From Segniliparus rugosus ATCC BAA-974 (GTDB lineage Bacteria; Actinomycetota; Actinomycetes; Mycobacteriales; Mycobacteriaceae), in assembly GCF_000185725.2 (NCBI RefSeq), contig NZ_KI391954.1, positions 248,001 to 312,000 on the forward strand: DNA of 64,000 nucleotides, in the 5' to 3' direction. Positions 34,554 to 45,482 of the stretch are shown here, in pieces. Position 1 is the stretch's first letter. Every line of letters starts with the position of its first letter. The notes below the pieces were generated by a model that had not been told where the DNA came from, made no database searches, and worked only from the letters and a program-made list of their open reading frames with translations. Made by a program: the position numbers and the translations under genes.

Positions 34554-35282
34554 TCAGAGGGCGTCGATTTTGCTCACCGTCTGATTGATCAGCTTCACGA
34601 GGAGCGCCTTCGGATCGTCGTCGGGGTCCGAGCCGATTTGGTCGGTCGCCACGATCAGGACCTCGCGAGTCTGCGCGCTGACGACGGAGATGGAAGCCGT
34701 CTCGCCGCCCGCGCGGATCAGGGTGGTCCGTCCGGCCGCGTCCCCTTTGATCGCGCTTGCGTCGATCGGCGTGGAGGTGAAAGTCGCGGTGCTCGCTGTG
34801 CCGCTGAACGCGAGGTCCGCTGTGACTGCGGCGCAGTCCCGGAGATTGTCGCGAATCTTGGCCGGGTTCTCCCAGTTCCGGGCTTTCCGCACGGCGATGA
34901 CGGTGACGGTTCTCGTCCCCGCTCCCGGCGTCTGCGCGGAGACGCTCGCGATGAACTCTCCGGGGATCGAGGATCCCGGAGCGGAGACGAAGCTTGCGAC
35001 GAAGTCGAGGCACTGGCTGGGCGTGACCGAGCTGATCTGGGTGTTCGTCCCGCTGAACCCCGGAAGGACGGCGAGGGGGGTCGACTGCGTCTGCACCTTC
35101 CAGCCGTCTGGAAAGTCGGTTTTCGTCGGCATGGCGGCCCGCAGCCCGTCCAGCTGGGCGTCTCCCAGGCTGGTTTTGTCGTCCGGGCTGTCCGCCGGAC
35201 GACGCGCTGGCGAGTCTGTTCCGCAGCCGCTCGCGGCCAGCGCGAGGGCGGCGGCCGCGACGAGGAGTCCGCGAGCCCTCAT
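34554..35282 (-). CDS. tandem lipoprotein A (first paralogue)
   Basis: The 242-residue lipoprotein has a clean signal (MRARGLLVAAAALALAASGC). The mature domain has AMPTKTDFPDGWKVQ, TPSQCLDFVASFVSAPGSSIPGEFIAS, IRDNLRDCAAVTADL and FTSTPIDASAIKGDAAGRTTLIRA, shared with copy B and more weakly with copy C. The start overlaps the metG stop (ATGA), so it is translationally coupled to methionyl-tRNA synthetase, an odd partner. In M. tuberculosis the pabB-metS interval holds an unrelated single gene. Confidence 0.72.
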   Translation of the reverse strand: MRARGLLVAAAALALAASGCGTDSPARRPADSPDDKTSLGDAQLDGLRAAMPTKTDFPDGWKVQTQSTPLAVLPGFSGTNTQISSVTPSQCLDFVASFVSAPGSSIPGEFIASVSAQTPGAGTRTVTVIAVRKARNWENPAKIRDNLRDCAAVTADLAFSGTASTATFTSTPIDASAIKGDAAGRTTLIRAGGETASISVVSAQTREVLIVATDQIGSDPDDDPKALLVKLINQTVSKIDAL

Positions 35283-36823
35283 GCGTCTTCCTTGGGCAGG
35301 GCCAGCCGGGGGAACACGGCATGCGGCTCCGGGAGCGCGAGGCCCGGCGAGATCCGGGAGGCCAAGTCGGCGAACGACCGGGCGGCGGCTTCCTGCCCGA
35401 GCAGGTCGAGCAGCTTCTCCGTCGCCTGCGGCATCGCGGGCTGGAGCAGGATCGCCGCCTGCCTGACCACCTCTGCGGTCACGTAGAGCACGGAGCCCAT
35501 CCGGTCAAGGTCTTCTTTGAGCGTCCAGGGCGCTTGGGCGGTGAAGTACCCGTTCGCCTGCGACACGAGGTCGAACACCGCCGCCAGCGCCAGGTCGGGC
35601 CGCTGCGCCTCGAAGTGCGGGCGGTATTCGGCGAGCAGCGCGTCCGCGCGGCCGAGCAGCGCCTCGTCCTCGGCGGAGAACGCGGCGGGCCGGGGCACGG
35701 CTCCGCCGAAGTTCTTCGCGATCATCGTGAGGCACCGCTGCGCGAGGTTGCCGAGCCCGTTGGACAGATCCGCGTTCGCGCGAGTCACGATCGCCTCGTC
35801 GCTGTACGAGCCGTCTTGGCCGTACGGGATCTCGCGCAGCGCGAAGAACCGCACCGCGTCCTGGCCGAACGTCTCGACGAGCCAGAACGGGTCGAGGCCG
35901 GTGCCAGCCGACTTGGACATCTTCTGGCCCTTGTTCAGCACGAAGCCGTGCCCGAACACCCGCTTGGGCGGCTCGAACCCGGCGGAGAGGAGGAACGCGG
36001 GCCAGTACACGGCGTGGAAGCGGGTGATGTCCTTCCCGATGATCTCCAAGTCCGCGGGCCAGAACTTCGCGACGTTCGCCGTGTCGTCGGGGAAGCCGAT
36101 GGCCGTCAAGTAGTTCGTGAGGGCGTCCACCCACACGTACATGACGTGTCCGGGGGAGTCGGGGACCGGCACCCCCCAGTTGAAGCTCGACCGGGATATG
36201 GACAAATCCTTCAGGCCTTGCGACACGAAGCTCACGATCTCGTTGCGCCGGGATTCGGGGCCGATGAACTCGGGATGCTCCTGGTAGAGCTGGAGAAGGC
36301 GGTCCTGGTACGCCGAGAGCCGGAAGAAATAAGTCGACTCCTCGGTCCAGGCGACCGGCGTCCCGGTGGGTATGGCGATCCGGACTCCGTCCTCGCCGAG
36401 CTGGGTCTCCTCCTCGCCGTAGAACGCCTCGTCCCGCACGCTGTACCAGCCCGCGTAGCGCCCCTCGTACACGTCCCCGTTCGCGGACATCCGCCGCCAG
36501 AGCTCCTGGCTCGCCTTCGCGTGCGCGGGCTCGGTGGTGCGGATGAACCGGTCGTACGAGCTTCCCAGCGCGGCGTGCAGCTCGCGGAAACGCTCGGCCA
36601 CCCGGTCGACGAAAGCCTGCGGGCTGACCCCTTCTTTCTCGGCGCTCTGCTGGACTTTCAGCCCGTACTCGTCCATGCCCATGCTGAAGAAGACTTCTTT
36701 GCCGTCCAATCGGGCGAATCGGGCGAGGGCGTCCGCCGAGATGAACTCGTACGCGTGCCCGAAGTGCGGCGTGCCGTTCGCGTACGTGATGGCGGTGGTG
36801 ATGTAGTAAGGGGTCCGCGTCAT
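35279..36823 (-). CDS. metG: methionyl-tRNA synthetase
   Basis: The 514-residue class I synthetase charges tRNA-Met. The HIGH-type motif is HFGHAY (about residues 20-25) and the KMSKS loop is NKGQKMSKSAGTG. The anticodon-binding helical domain follows and there is no C-terminal EMAP-like dimerisation domain, as in mycobacterial MetS. WVDALTNYLTAIGFP is intact. It heads a minus-strand run metG-lipoproteins A, B, C-pabB. The start is ATG 36823, with a TACCCT box about 9 nt upstream. Confidence 0.95.
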   Translation of the reverse strand: MTRTPYYITTAITYANGTPHFGHAYEFISADALARFARLDGKEVFFSMGMDEYGLKVQQSAEKEGVSPQAFVDRVAERFRELHAALGSSYDRFIRTTEPAHAKASQELWRRMSANGDVYEGRYAGWYSVRDEAFYGEEETQLGEDGVRIAIPTGTPVAWTEESTYFFRLSAYQDRLLQLYQEHPEFIGPESRRNEIVSFVSQGLKDLSISRSSFNWGVPVPDSPGHVMYVWVDALTNYLTAIGFPDDTANVAKFWPADLEIIGKDITRFHAVYWPAFLLSAGFEPPKRVFGHGFVLNKGQKMSKSAGTGLDPFWLVETFGQDAVRFFALREIPYGQDGSYSDEAIVTRANADLSNGLGNLAQRCLTMIAKNFGGAVPRPAAFSAEDEALLGRADALLAEYRPHFEAQRPDLALAAVFDLVSQANGYFTAQAPWTLKEDLDRMGSVLYVTAEVVRQAAILLQPAMPQATEKLLDLLGQEAAARSFADLASRISPGLALPEPHAVFPRLALPKEDA

Positions 36824-36864
36824 GGTGCTCTAAGGGTAGCTGGCCCCGACAGGGAAGTTCCGGA

Positions 36865-36870
36865 TAAGCT
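36865..36870 (+). promoter_or_regulatory. -10 box for leaderless tatD mRNA
   Basis: TAAGCT, 6 nt before GTG 36877; divergent from metG. Confidence 0.55.
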
Positions 36871-36876
36871 CGTTCG

Positions 36877-37737
36877 GTGGCAAAGTCCAAGTCCAAAGAG
36901 CCTCCGCCGCCGCCCGAGCCGGTCGGCGCGCTGGTCGACGCGCACACCCACCTCGACGCGTGCGGCGCGCGCGATGCCGAGTCGGTCGGCCGGGTCTTGG
37001 ACCGCGCCGAGGCGGTCGGAGTCGGCCGCGTCGTGACGGTGGCGGACGGGCTGGACTCCGCCGAGTTCGCCGTGTCCGCGGCGCACTGGGACCCTCGGGT
37101 GTGGGCGGCGGTGGCCGTGCACCCCTCGCGGGCGAACGTCCTTGACGAAGCCGCCAAGACGAAGCTCGAAGCCCTCGCCCGCGATCCGAGGACCGTGGCC
37201 GTGGGGGAGACGGGCCTGGAGTGGTTCTGGATCGGCAGGCTCGAAGGCTGCGCGAGCAAAGCGGAGCAGTTCGAGGCTTTCCGCTGGCACATCGATCTGG
37301 CCAAGCGGGTCGGCAAGCCTCTCATGATCCACAACCGCGAGGCGGACGAGGACCTGCTCGCCGCGCTGGACGCGGAAGGGGCCCCCGAGGCCGTGATCAT
37401 GCACTGCTTCTCCTCCGACGCGAAGATGGCGCGCGAATGCGTGGACCGGGGCTACGTGCTGTCCTTCTCGGGCACGGTGAGCTTCTCCAACGCGGCTTCG
37501 CTGCGTGAGGCGGCCCCGTTGGTCCCGGACGGGCAGCTGCTGGTGGAGACGGACGCCCCTTTCTTGACCCCGCACCCGTATCGCGGAGCCCCGAACGAGT
37601 CCTATTGCCTGCCGTACACCGTCGCCGCGCTCGCCGCGCTTCGCGGTGTCGAGCCCGCCCAGCTCGCCGAGACCAGCACCGCGACCGCGGAGCGGGTGTA
37701 CGGCTTGGGCGCGGCGCGAACCCCGGCTGGCGTTTAA
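36877..37737 (+). CDS. TatD-family metal-dependent hydrolase (DNase)
   Basis: The 286-residue TIM-barrel hydrolase has the TatD metal ligands: DAHTHLD (two His), VGETGLEW (Glu), PLMIHNREADEDLL (His), IMHCFS (His) and ETDAPFLTP (Asp). Homologues are 3'-5' exonucleases or general phosphoesterases. A Pro/Lys-rich leader (AKSKSKEPPPPPEP) precedes the barrel. The start is GTG 36877, fixed by its -10 box. It corresponds to Rv1008, next to rpfB as in Mycobacterium. Confidence 0.93.
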   Translation: MAKSKSKEPPPPPEPVGALVDAHTHLDACGARDAESVGRVLDRAEAVGVGRVVTVADGLDSAEFAVSAAHWDPRVWAAVAVHPSRANVLDEAAKTKLEALARDPRTVAVGETGLEWFWIGRLEGCASKAEQFEAFRWHIDLAKRVGKPLMIHNREADEDLLAALDAEGAPEAVIMHCFSSDAKMARECVDRGYVLSFSGTVSFSNAASLREAAPLVPDGQLLVETDAPFLTPHPYRGAPNESYCLPYTVAALAALRGVEPAQLAETSTATAERVYGLGAARTPAGV

Positions 37738-37774
37738 GAATTCTCAGAGAAAATCCTTCACGCTAGCGCGTTGA

Positions 37775-39975
<2,201 letters not shown>

Positions 39976-40041
39976 TCAGCCTGACGTCGGGACGTGAGTT
40001 TGGCCGGTCCAGCGGACGCGATAGTGGCGGCAGGGTGTGTT

Positions 40042-41294
40042 TTAGCCGGGGTTGGTGGTGTAGTGCTGGCCGGTGGGGGATGTCCATGTGATGGTGCCGT
40101 CTGGGTTTTGTGTGTCTCGCCATTTGCCGTGGGTTTTTGCGCGGTGGTGGTGTCGGCAGAGTCGTTTTATGTTTTGGGGGACGGTTTGTCCGCCTGATGC
40201 TGGGTTGTGGTGGTTGAAGGGGTGCGTATGGTCGAGTTCTGTTCTCGCTCGGCGGTGGCAGCCGGGGAATCGACAGTGTTTGTCGCGGGCGTTGACGTGG
40301 GTTTCGACCGCCTGGGTCGGTTTGTACTGTTCGGGGTGGTGGTGAAGCGGATGGTTTTCGACGCTTTGGCCAATTTCTGTGCCAATTCGGGGTCGATGGG
40401 TGATCCGTCGAGCCAAGCGGGGAGGTCGGAGAGGTTGGCGAGGACGGCGAGGTCCACGACGAGTTCGACGGGTTTGGCCTGCGGCACAGGCCTTTGCGCC
40501 GCTTTGCAAGTGTCGCGTCCGCATTCGCAGCGGAGTTTGTCTTCCCCGTGCCCGACGAGGGCGGCGAGCGCGTCGCTCCGGCGGGTCCACATCGCTCTGG
40601 GGTCTCCAGGGCAGACGGTCCTGGCGACGGCGTCGAGCCGGTCTTTCACCATCGCGGCTTCCATGAGGGGCATGGCGCCCCAGATTTTCGCCATCCCGTC
40701 CCCGACCGGCTGGAAGAACAGGCCGCGTTCCGCGTGCGCCTTCTCGCGGCGCTCGCGGGTCCATTCGGAGTCCCAGCGGATGTATTGGGCTTCGATCAAC
40801 CCTTGGATCTTGGACTGCGAGCACAAACGCCAACGCGGAGCCCGCTCCGCCAACCACGCGTCGAGCTTCTCCCGCCACCCCGCAGGGGCGGACTCCAACG
40901 ACTTGCCCACCAAACGGGCGGTCTTCGCCGTGACCTCCCCGGCGGCGAGCCTCGCGCCGAGCTTGGGGTAGTGCTCGGTCATGTTCTCCGCGAACACCAG
41001 CATGCCCTTCGCCTCGCGAGAAGAGACACCGAGCGCCGGGGCCAGCTCCACCAACGCCGCCTCACGAGCCGAAAAGGTGAAGATCCCCTTCCCCAAGACC
41101 TTCTCCTCCACGGCCTTCCGCTGTGCCACGTCCTCCGCGACAGAGACGACGACCTCCGCCTTCAACGACAACAACACAGCCTCAGCGCGCTCGATCTCCG
41201 CGAGCGCCGCGAACCTCGCCTTCGGCCCCGCGCGCAACCCTTCCCGGAGGCTCCTGACTCTCTCCTCCGACACGATCCCCGCAGTCCCGCTCAT
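40042..41294 (-). pseudogene. 13E12-type DUF222/HNH endonuclease gene, frameshifted
   Basis: The N-terminal DUF222 part is open from ATG 41294 to about 40337 and reads as normal helical sequence. The frame then turns into Thr/Pro/Ser-rich nonsense and stops at 40167. The missing C-terminus is in the next frame: EQYKPTQAVETHVNARDKHC, then FPGCHRRARTELDHTHPFNH, then a complete HNH end (NIKRLCRHHHRAKTHGKW) stopping at 40042. A C4 run in the coding sequence (GGGG at 40333-40336) in place of C5 explains the shift exactly and would restore a 417-residue protein. Such genes are the core of mycobacterial REP13E12 repeats. The HNH-coding third is visibly less GC-rich than its surroundings. Confidence 0.85.
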
Positions 41295-41301
41295 ACATTC
41301 G

Positions 41302-41330
41302 ATTCTACCAGAAAGTGCCGCACGTCACAA
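41302..41330 (-). promoter_or_regulatory. promoter of the DUF222/HNH gene
   Basis: On the minus strand TTGTGA (41325-41330) and TAGAAT (41302-41307) are 17 bp apart, the best -35/-10 pair in this stretch, and the -10 ends 7 nt before ATG 41294. The promoter looks intact although the gene is broken. Confidence 0.6.
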
Positions 41331-41373
41331 GGGGAAATCGAGCGAAGGATAAGGAGGGAAACCGTAGTTCCGG

Positions 41374-42642
41374 TCAGGGGCGCAGCACGTCCGCGCCGAC
41401 GAAATCGCGCAGCGCTTCCGGCACGATGACGCTGCCGTCCGGCTGCTGGAACTGCTCCAAGATCGCGATGATCGTGCGACCGATCGGCAACGCCGATCCG
41501 TTCAGAGTCGCAGGCCAGATCCGTTCGCCGTCCTTGCCCTTCACACGCAGGCCGTTGCGGCGGCTCTGGAAGTCCGCGCAGCTCGACACGCTGGAGATCT
41601 CCCGGTACAGCCCCTGGCTCGGAATCCACGCCTCGATGTCGAAAGTCCGCTCGGCGGTGAAGCCCAAGTCTCCGGCGGGCAGGTCGATCACCCGGTAATG
41701 CAGCCCAAGCTCCTTCAGGCACCGCTCGGCGTGGCCGAGCATCAGCTCCTGCTGCGCGGCGGCCTCCTCGGGCAGTACGACGCGCACCAGCTCCACCTTG
41801 CTGAACTGGTGCTGGCGCAGAATGCCTCGGGTGTCTTTGCCGTAAGAACCCGCCTCCGAGCGGAAGCAGTTCGAATGCGAGGCCACGGCAAGCGGCAGTT
41901 GGTCGGCGCTGAGGAATTCTCCGGAGTAGTAGTTCACCAGCGGCACTTCCGCCGTCGGGATCAAATAGCGCGCTTCCTCCCCGGAGACGCGGAAGAGGTC
42001 GCCCTCGAACTTCGGCAGCTGCCCCGAGCCCGTGAGCGTTTCGGCGGTGACGATGAGCGGCACGGAGAACTCTTCGTAGCCCTGCTCTTTGGTGTGCAGG
42101 TCGAGGAAGAACGTCGCGAGGGCCCGTTCGAGCCGCGCGCCGAGCCCTTTGAGCACCGAGAACCTCGGCCCGGACAGCTTGGTCGCCCGGCCGAGGTCGA
42201 GGACGCCGAGCTTTTCGCCCAGCGTGACGTGGTCCTTCGGCCCGTCCGGGTAGTCGGCGGGATCGAAGACGGGAGGCTCGCCGACCACTCGGACGACCTG
42301 GTAGTCCGATTCGTGCAGCCCTTCGGGCGCGGCGTCCGAAGGCAGGTTCGGAATGCCGAGCAGCTCCTCGCGCAACCGGGCTTCGAGGGCGTCCAGTTCC
42401 GCCTCGGCCTGTCGGACCTGCTCTTTCACCGCGCGAGCGTGCTCGGCGTGCGCCTGCTTGTCCACCGCGTCCTTGCCGGCTTTGCCGAGCGCGCGGACTT
42501 CCGTGCGCAGCTCGTCGGCCTGCCTGCGCAGGGACTTGCGCTGGTCGCGCAGGGCGCCAAGGCCCGTGATGTCGAGCTGGTAGCCGCGCCGGGCGAGCTT
42601 CGCGGCAGCTTCCGGAGTCAGGAGGACATCGAGGTCGTGCAT
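41374..42642 (-). CDS. serS: seryl-tRNA synthetase
   Basis: The 422-residue class II synthetase charges tRNA-Ser and tRNA-Sec. It starts MHDLDVLL, has the N-terminal coiled-coil arm (about residues 30-100), the motif 2 region FRSEAGSYGKDTRG followed by RQHQFSKVE, and the motif 3 region NGSALPIGRTIIAILEQFQ. ATG 42642 is chosen over the upstream open frame because the family starts there and a TAGGCT box lies 8 nt before it. It is divergent from menD. Confidence 0.95.
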   Translation of the reverse strand: MHDLDVLLTPEAAAKLARRGYQLDITGLGALRDQRKSLRRQADELRTEVRALGKAGKDAVDKQAHAEHARAVKEQVRQAEAELDALEARLREELLGIPNLPSDAAPEGLHESDYQVVRVVGEPPVFDPADYPDGPKDHVTLGEKLGVLDLGRATKLSGPRFSVLKGLGARLERALATFFLDLHTKEQGYEEFSVPLIVTAETLTGSGQLPKFEGDLFRVSGEEARYLIPTAEVPLVNYYSGEFLSADQLPLAVASHSNCFRSEAGSYGKDTRGILRQHQFSKVELVRVVLPEEAAAQQELMLGHAERCLKELGLHYRVIDLPAGDLGFTAERTFDIEAWIPSQGLYREISSVSSCADFQSRRNGLRVKGKDGERIWPATLNGSALPIGRTIIAILEQFQQPDGSVIVPEALRDFVGADVLRP

Positions 42643-42650
42643 GAGGTGAG

Positions 42651-42656
42651 AGCCTA
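42651..42656 (-). promoter_or_regulatory. -10 box for leaderless serS mRNA
   Basis: TAGGCT on the minus strand, 8 nt before ATG 42642. Confidence 0.45.
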
Positions 42657-42719
42657 CTGGGCCGCCGCCGTGCGGCCCAACTGATTTCCCGAGCGTGTGA
42701 TCTGGCAGGCTCTTCACCC

Positions 42720-44369
42720 ATGAACCCGTCCACACTCCAAGCCCGGGTGCTGGTCGACGAGTTCCTCCGAGGCGGGGTTCGCGACGCAGTGCTTTGTCCG
42801 GGGTCGCGCAACGCCCCGCTGTCCTTCGCCCTGCATGAGGCGGAGCGCGCGGGCCGAGTGCGGTTGCACGTGCGCATCGACGAGCGTTCGGCGGGTTTCC
42901 TCGCGGTCGGGCTCGCGGCGGCTTCTGGCGCGCCGGTCATCGTGGTGATGACCTCGGGGACGGCGGTCGCCAACCTCGGGCCTGCGGTCTGCGAGGCCAA
43001 CTACGCGCGGGTTCCGCTGATCGTGCTGAGCGCCAACCAGCCCTACGACGTGCTCGGCTCCGGGGTGAACCAAGTGATCGAGCAGCTCGGCCTCTTCGGC
43101 ACCCAGGTGCGCGAGTCGGTCTCCGCCGGGCAGGCCGACTTGTCCGCGCGGTCCGGCAGCCAATGGCGGGCGCGCGTGGTCAGGGCGTTGTCGGCGGCGA
43201 CCGGCGCGCGCAGCGGCAACGCTGGCCCGGTGCAGTTCGACGTCCCGTTCCGCGAGCCGCTGGTCCCAGAGGTCGAGGCGGAAGATCTGGAGGGCTACCA
43301 AGGAGGGGCGTTCGCGGGCCGGGCGGACGGCGGCCCATGGACCCGGATCCCCGAAGGCGGCTTCGAGATCCCGGTCGAGATCGATCTTTCCGTGGACACC
43401 GTGGTCGTCTCCGGCCACGGCGCGGGGTCGCATCCGGAGCTCGCCGCGCTGCCGACCGTCGCGGAGCCGACCGCCCCCGTGCCGCAAAACCCGCTGCACC
43501 CGTTCGCGGTCCCGCACGTTGGGGCCAAGCAGGCGATCATCTGCGGACGCCCCACCCTGCACCGGCAGGTGTCCGCCCTCCTCGCCGATCCGAACGTCCG
43601 GGTCTACGCGTTGACCACCGGCCCGCGCTGGCCGGACGTCGCGGGCAACGTCGCGGCCACCGGCACCCGTGTCGTCCCGGTCGGCCAGCCGTCGCCGGCG
43701 TGGCTGGAGCTCTGCTCCCGCGCCCAGGCCGCCGCGGCCGCATCGGTCGGCCAAGCCCTGGCGGCAGAAGGCGCGGCCACCGGCCTGCATGTGGCCCGAG
43801 CGGTGCTCGCCGCGCTGCGGCCGGGCGACCAGCTCGTGCTCGGGGCCTCGAACCCGGTCCGCGACGTGGCAATCGTCGGCCAGATCCCGCACGGGGCCTC
43901 GGTGCGCTCGAACCGGGGCGTGTCGGGCATCGACGGCGTGGTCTCCACTGCGGTCGGGGCCGCGCTCGTCCATCAGGGCCGCACGCTCGCGCTGATGGGC
44001 GACCTCACCTTCCTCCACGACATCGCAGGGCTCATGATCGGGCCGAGCGAGCCCACGCCGCGCTCGCTCACCATCGTCGTCGCCAACGACGACGGCGGGG
44101 GCATTTTCGAACTGCTGGAGCAGGGCGGCCCGGAATACCGGGGCGGGGCGTTCGGGGACGCGTACGAACGGATCTTCGGCACGCCGCACGGCAAAGACAT
44201 CGCCGCGTTGTGCGCCGGGCTCGGCGCGACGCACGTCCTCGCCGCGCCGGGCGAGCTGCCCGAGGCGCTCGCCTCGGAACCCGGCTGCCTGCGAGTGGTC
44301 GAAGTCAGGACGGACCGCTCCGCGTTGCGGGAGCTGCATCGCGCCATGAAAGAACTCGACCTCCGATGA
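42720..44369 (+). CDS. menD: SEPHCHC synthase MenD (menaquinone pathway)
   Basis: MenD joins isochorismate and 2-oxoglutarate with ThDP to make 2-succinyl-5-enolpyruvyl-6-hydroxy-3-cyclohexadiene-1-carboxylate. The 549-residue protein shows [15 protein letters not shown], the ThDP-activating Glu in [34 protein letters not shown] and the pyrophosphate-binding [12 protein letters not shown] followed by [11 protein letters not shown]. No other men gene is in the window. It overlaps the next gene by ATGA, as does M. tuberculosis menD with Rv0556. Confidence 0.95.
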   Translation: MNPSTLQARVLVDEFLRGGVRDAVLCPGSRNAPLSFALHEAERAGRVRLHVRIDERSAGFLAVGLAAASGAPVIVVMTSGTAVANLGPAVCEANYARVPLIVLSANQPYDVLGSGVNQVIEQLGLFGTQVRESVSAGQADLSARSGSQWRARVVRALSAATGARSGNAGPVQFDVPFREPLVPEVEAEDLEGYQGGAFAGRADGGPWTRIPEGGFEIPVEIDLSVDTVVVSGHGAGSHPELAALPTVAEPTAPVPQNPLHPFAVPHVGAKQAIICGRPTLHRQVSALLADPNVRVYALTTGPRWPDVAGNVAATGTRVVPVGQPSPAWLELCSRAQAAAAASVGQALAAEGAATGLHVARAVLAALRPGDQLVLGASNPVRDVAIVGQIPHGASVRSNRGVSGIDGVVSTAVGAALVHQGRTLALMGDLTFLHDIAGLMIGPSEPTPRSLTIVVANDDGGGIFELLEQGGPEYRGGAFGDAYERIFGTPHGKDIAALCAGLGATHVLAAPGELPEALASEPGCLRVVEVRTDRSALRELHRAMKELDLR

Positions 44370-44806
44370 GCGTCCGGACGGCCACCTGGGTGTGGCGGGG
44401 CTTCGCCTCGGTCGGAGTCCTGGTCACCGTCATGTGCGGGCTGCTGCTCGCGGGGACGTGGCAGGACAATCGGAAGATCGACGCGGACTCGGTGACGACC
44501 CGCGCGGACGTGGTCTCTGCGGACTCGAACAAAGTGGTCGTGCGCTACGTCGCCGCTGCGACACCGAGCCTGCGCACGAACGGGCTGCTCTCGCCGGGCG
44601 GAGTGTTCGGCCTCATCACGACGGACGTGCCGCAGACGGGGGAGGGCGTGATGGTGCAGTACTCGCGCTCGCACCCCGATCTCGTGCGCGTCGCGGACCG
44701 GGGGTTCGGCTGGTCCGCGCTTCGGGTCGCGTCGTTCTTGGCTGTGGTCTGGCTGCTGGTGGCGGGGGCGAAACTCGCCCTCTGGCGGCTCGGCAGGGAC
44801 AGCTGA
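44366..44806 (+). CDS. DUF3592-type membrane protein (Rv0556-like)
   Basis: The 146-residue membrane protein has one N-terminal (about 10-31) and one C-terminal (about 120-140) hydrophobic helix flanking a beta-rich extracytoplasmic loop ([21 protein letters not shown] and following), as in DUF3592. It is translationally coupled to menD (ATGA), and the same neighbour occurs in Mycobacterium (Rv0555-Rv0556). This suggests a conserved but undefined link to menaquinone or the membrane. Confidence 0.8.
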   Translation: MSVRTATWVWRGFASVGVLVTVMCGLLLAGTWQDNRKIDADSVTTRADVVSADSNKVVVRYVAAATPSLRTNGLLSPGGVFGLITTDVPQTGEGVMVQYSRSHPDLVRVADRGFGWSALRVASFLAVVWLLVAGAKLALWRLGRDS

Positions 44807-44812
44807 GCGTCG

Positions 44813-45202
44813 TTATTCCGCCGGGACGACCCACGCGCGCAGCGCCGCCGCGATTTCCATGAGGTCCAGAGCCCCGGCCGCCGCGCCGATGACGAGGTCG
44901 TACGCGTCGTCTTCCGGCGCGTCGAGATCGTGGCCGTTGATGGCGAGGAACGCGTACGCGCTGAGCCAGCTCAGACGCTTGTTGCCGTCGACCAGCGCAC
45001 GATTGCGAACAATGGACTGGAGGAGCGCGGCTGTTTTGGTGACTAGGTCCGGGTACGCGTCCATCCCGAAGACGCTCGACCTAGGTCGGGCGCAGGCTGC
45101 GTCGAGAAGTCCGAGGTCGGCCACCTGAAGGTTGCCGACTTCTTCGCAGATGGCGAGCAGGTCCTCCAGGACGAGATACCGGGTTTCCGATGTATCGGCC
45201 AT
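44813..45202 (-). CDS. doc: Doc/Fic-type toxin homologue with altered active-site motif
   Basis: The 129-residue protein has the Doc layout: YLVLEDLLAI near the N-terminus, VADLGLLDAACARPRSSVFG, and the Fic-type motif NRALVDGNKRLSWLSAYAFL. Doc toxins phosphorylate EF-Tu through HxFx(D/E)xNxxR. Here the motif starts with Arg68 (codon CGT at 44999-45001) where the catalytic His should be, while Asp-Gly-Asn-Lys-Arg is retained. It lies 7 bp downstream of an RHH antitoxin gene. The toxin is probably inactive or changed in activity. Confidence 0.82.
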   Translation of the reverse strand: MADTSETRYLVLEDLLAICEEVGNLQVADLGLLDAACARPRSSVFGMDAYPDLVTKTAALLQSIVRNRALVDGNKRLSWLSAYAFLAINGHDLDAPEDDAYDLVIGAAAGALDLMEIAAALRAWVVPAE

Positions 45203-45209
45203 GGAGCCG

Positions 45210-45413
45210 TCATTCTGCTAAGCGGTCGAGCAGCGGCCCATAGCGGAGGATGGCTTTCCTTGTCACGGAGCGGATCTCGCTGTCGCGGGACAGCCGCGAT
45301 GCCCGGTCGGCGATCGCGCGGATGACCGCCTCCTGCTTGCTGAGCCCTTCGCGCGCGGCAAGGTCGGTGAGCATGCGGTCTTGTTCCTCGGTCAAACGCA
45401 GCGTCATGCTCAT
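45210..45413 (-). CDS. ribbon-helix-helix antitoxin
   Basis: The 67-residue protein starts MSMTLRLTEEQDRMLTDLA and continues with AAREGLSKQEAVIRAIADRA, the strand-helix-helix of CopG/Arc-type regulators. It precedes the Doc-like toxin and should both neutralise it and repress the operon. The ATG at 45413 is chosen because a TATCAT -10 box ends 6 nt upstream, within a palindromic operator. The open frame continues upstream to a TTG at 45440, which would lie inside the operator. Confidence 0.78.
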   Translation of the reverse strand: MSMTLRLTEEQDRMLTDLAAREGLSKQEAVIRAIADRASRLSRDSEIRSVTRKAILRYGPLLDRLAE

Positions 45414-45419
45414 GACCCC

Positions 45420-45439
45420 ATGATACCGGAATGGTATCA
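45420..45439 (-). promoter_or_regulatory. antitoxin operator overlapping a leaderless promoter
   Basis: A perfect 7 bp inverted repeat, TGATACC-GGAAT-GGTATCA (45421-45439), covers the minus-strand -10 box TATCAT (45420-45425), which is 6 nt from ATG 45413. Binding of the RHH protein here would block its own promoter. Confidence 0.7.
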
Positions 45440-45458
45440 ACGGCGCAGCGTCTTTTTG

Positions 45459-45478
45459 AGCGCCCCTCGGGAGGCGCT
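45459..45478 (-). terminator. weak hairpin after ggt
   Basis: Short 6 bp stem (45459-45464 with 45473-45478) just downstream of the ggt stop and before the antitoxin operator. It has no U-tract, so function is uncertain. Confidence 0.35.
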
Positions 45479-45482
45479 TTCC

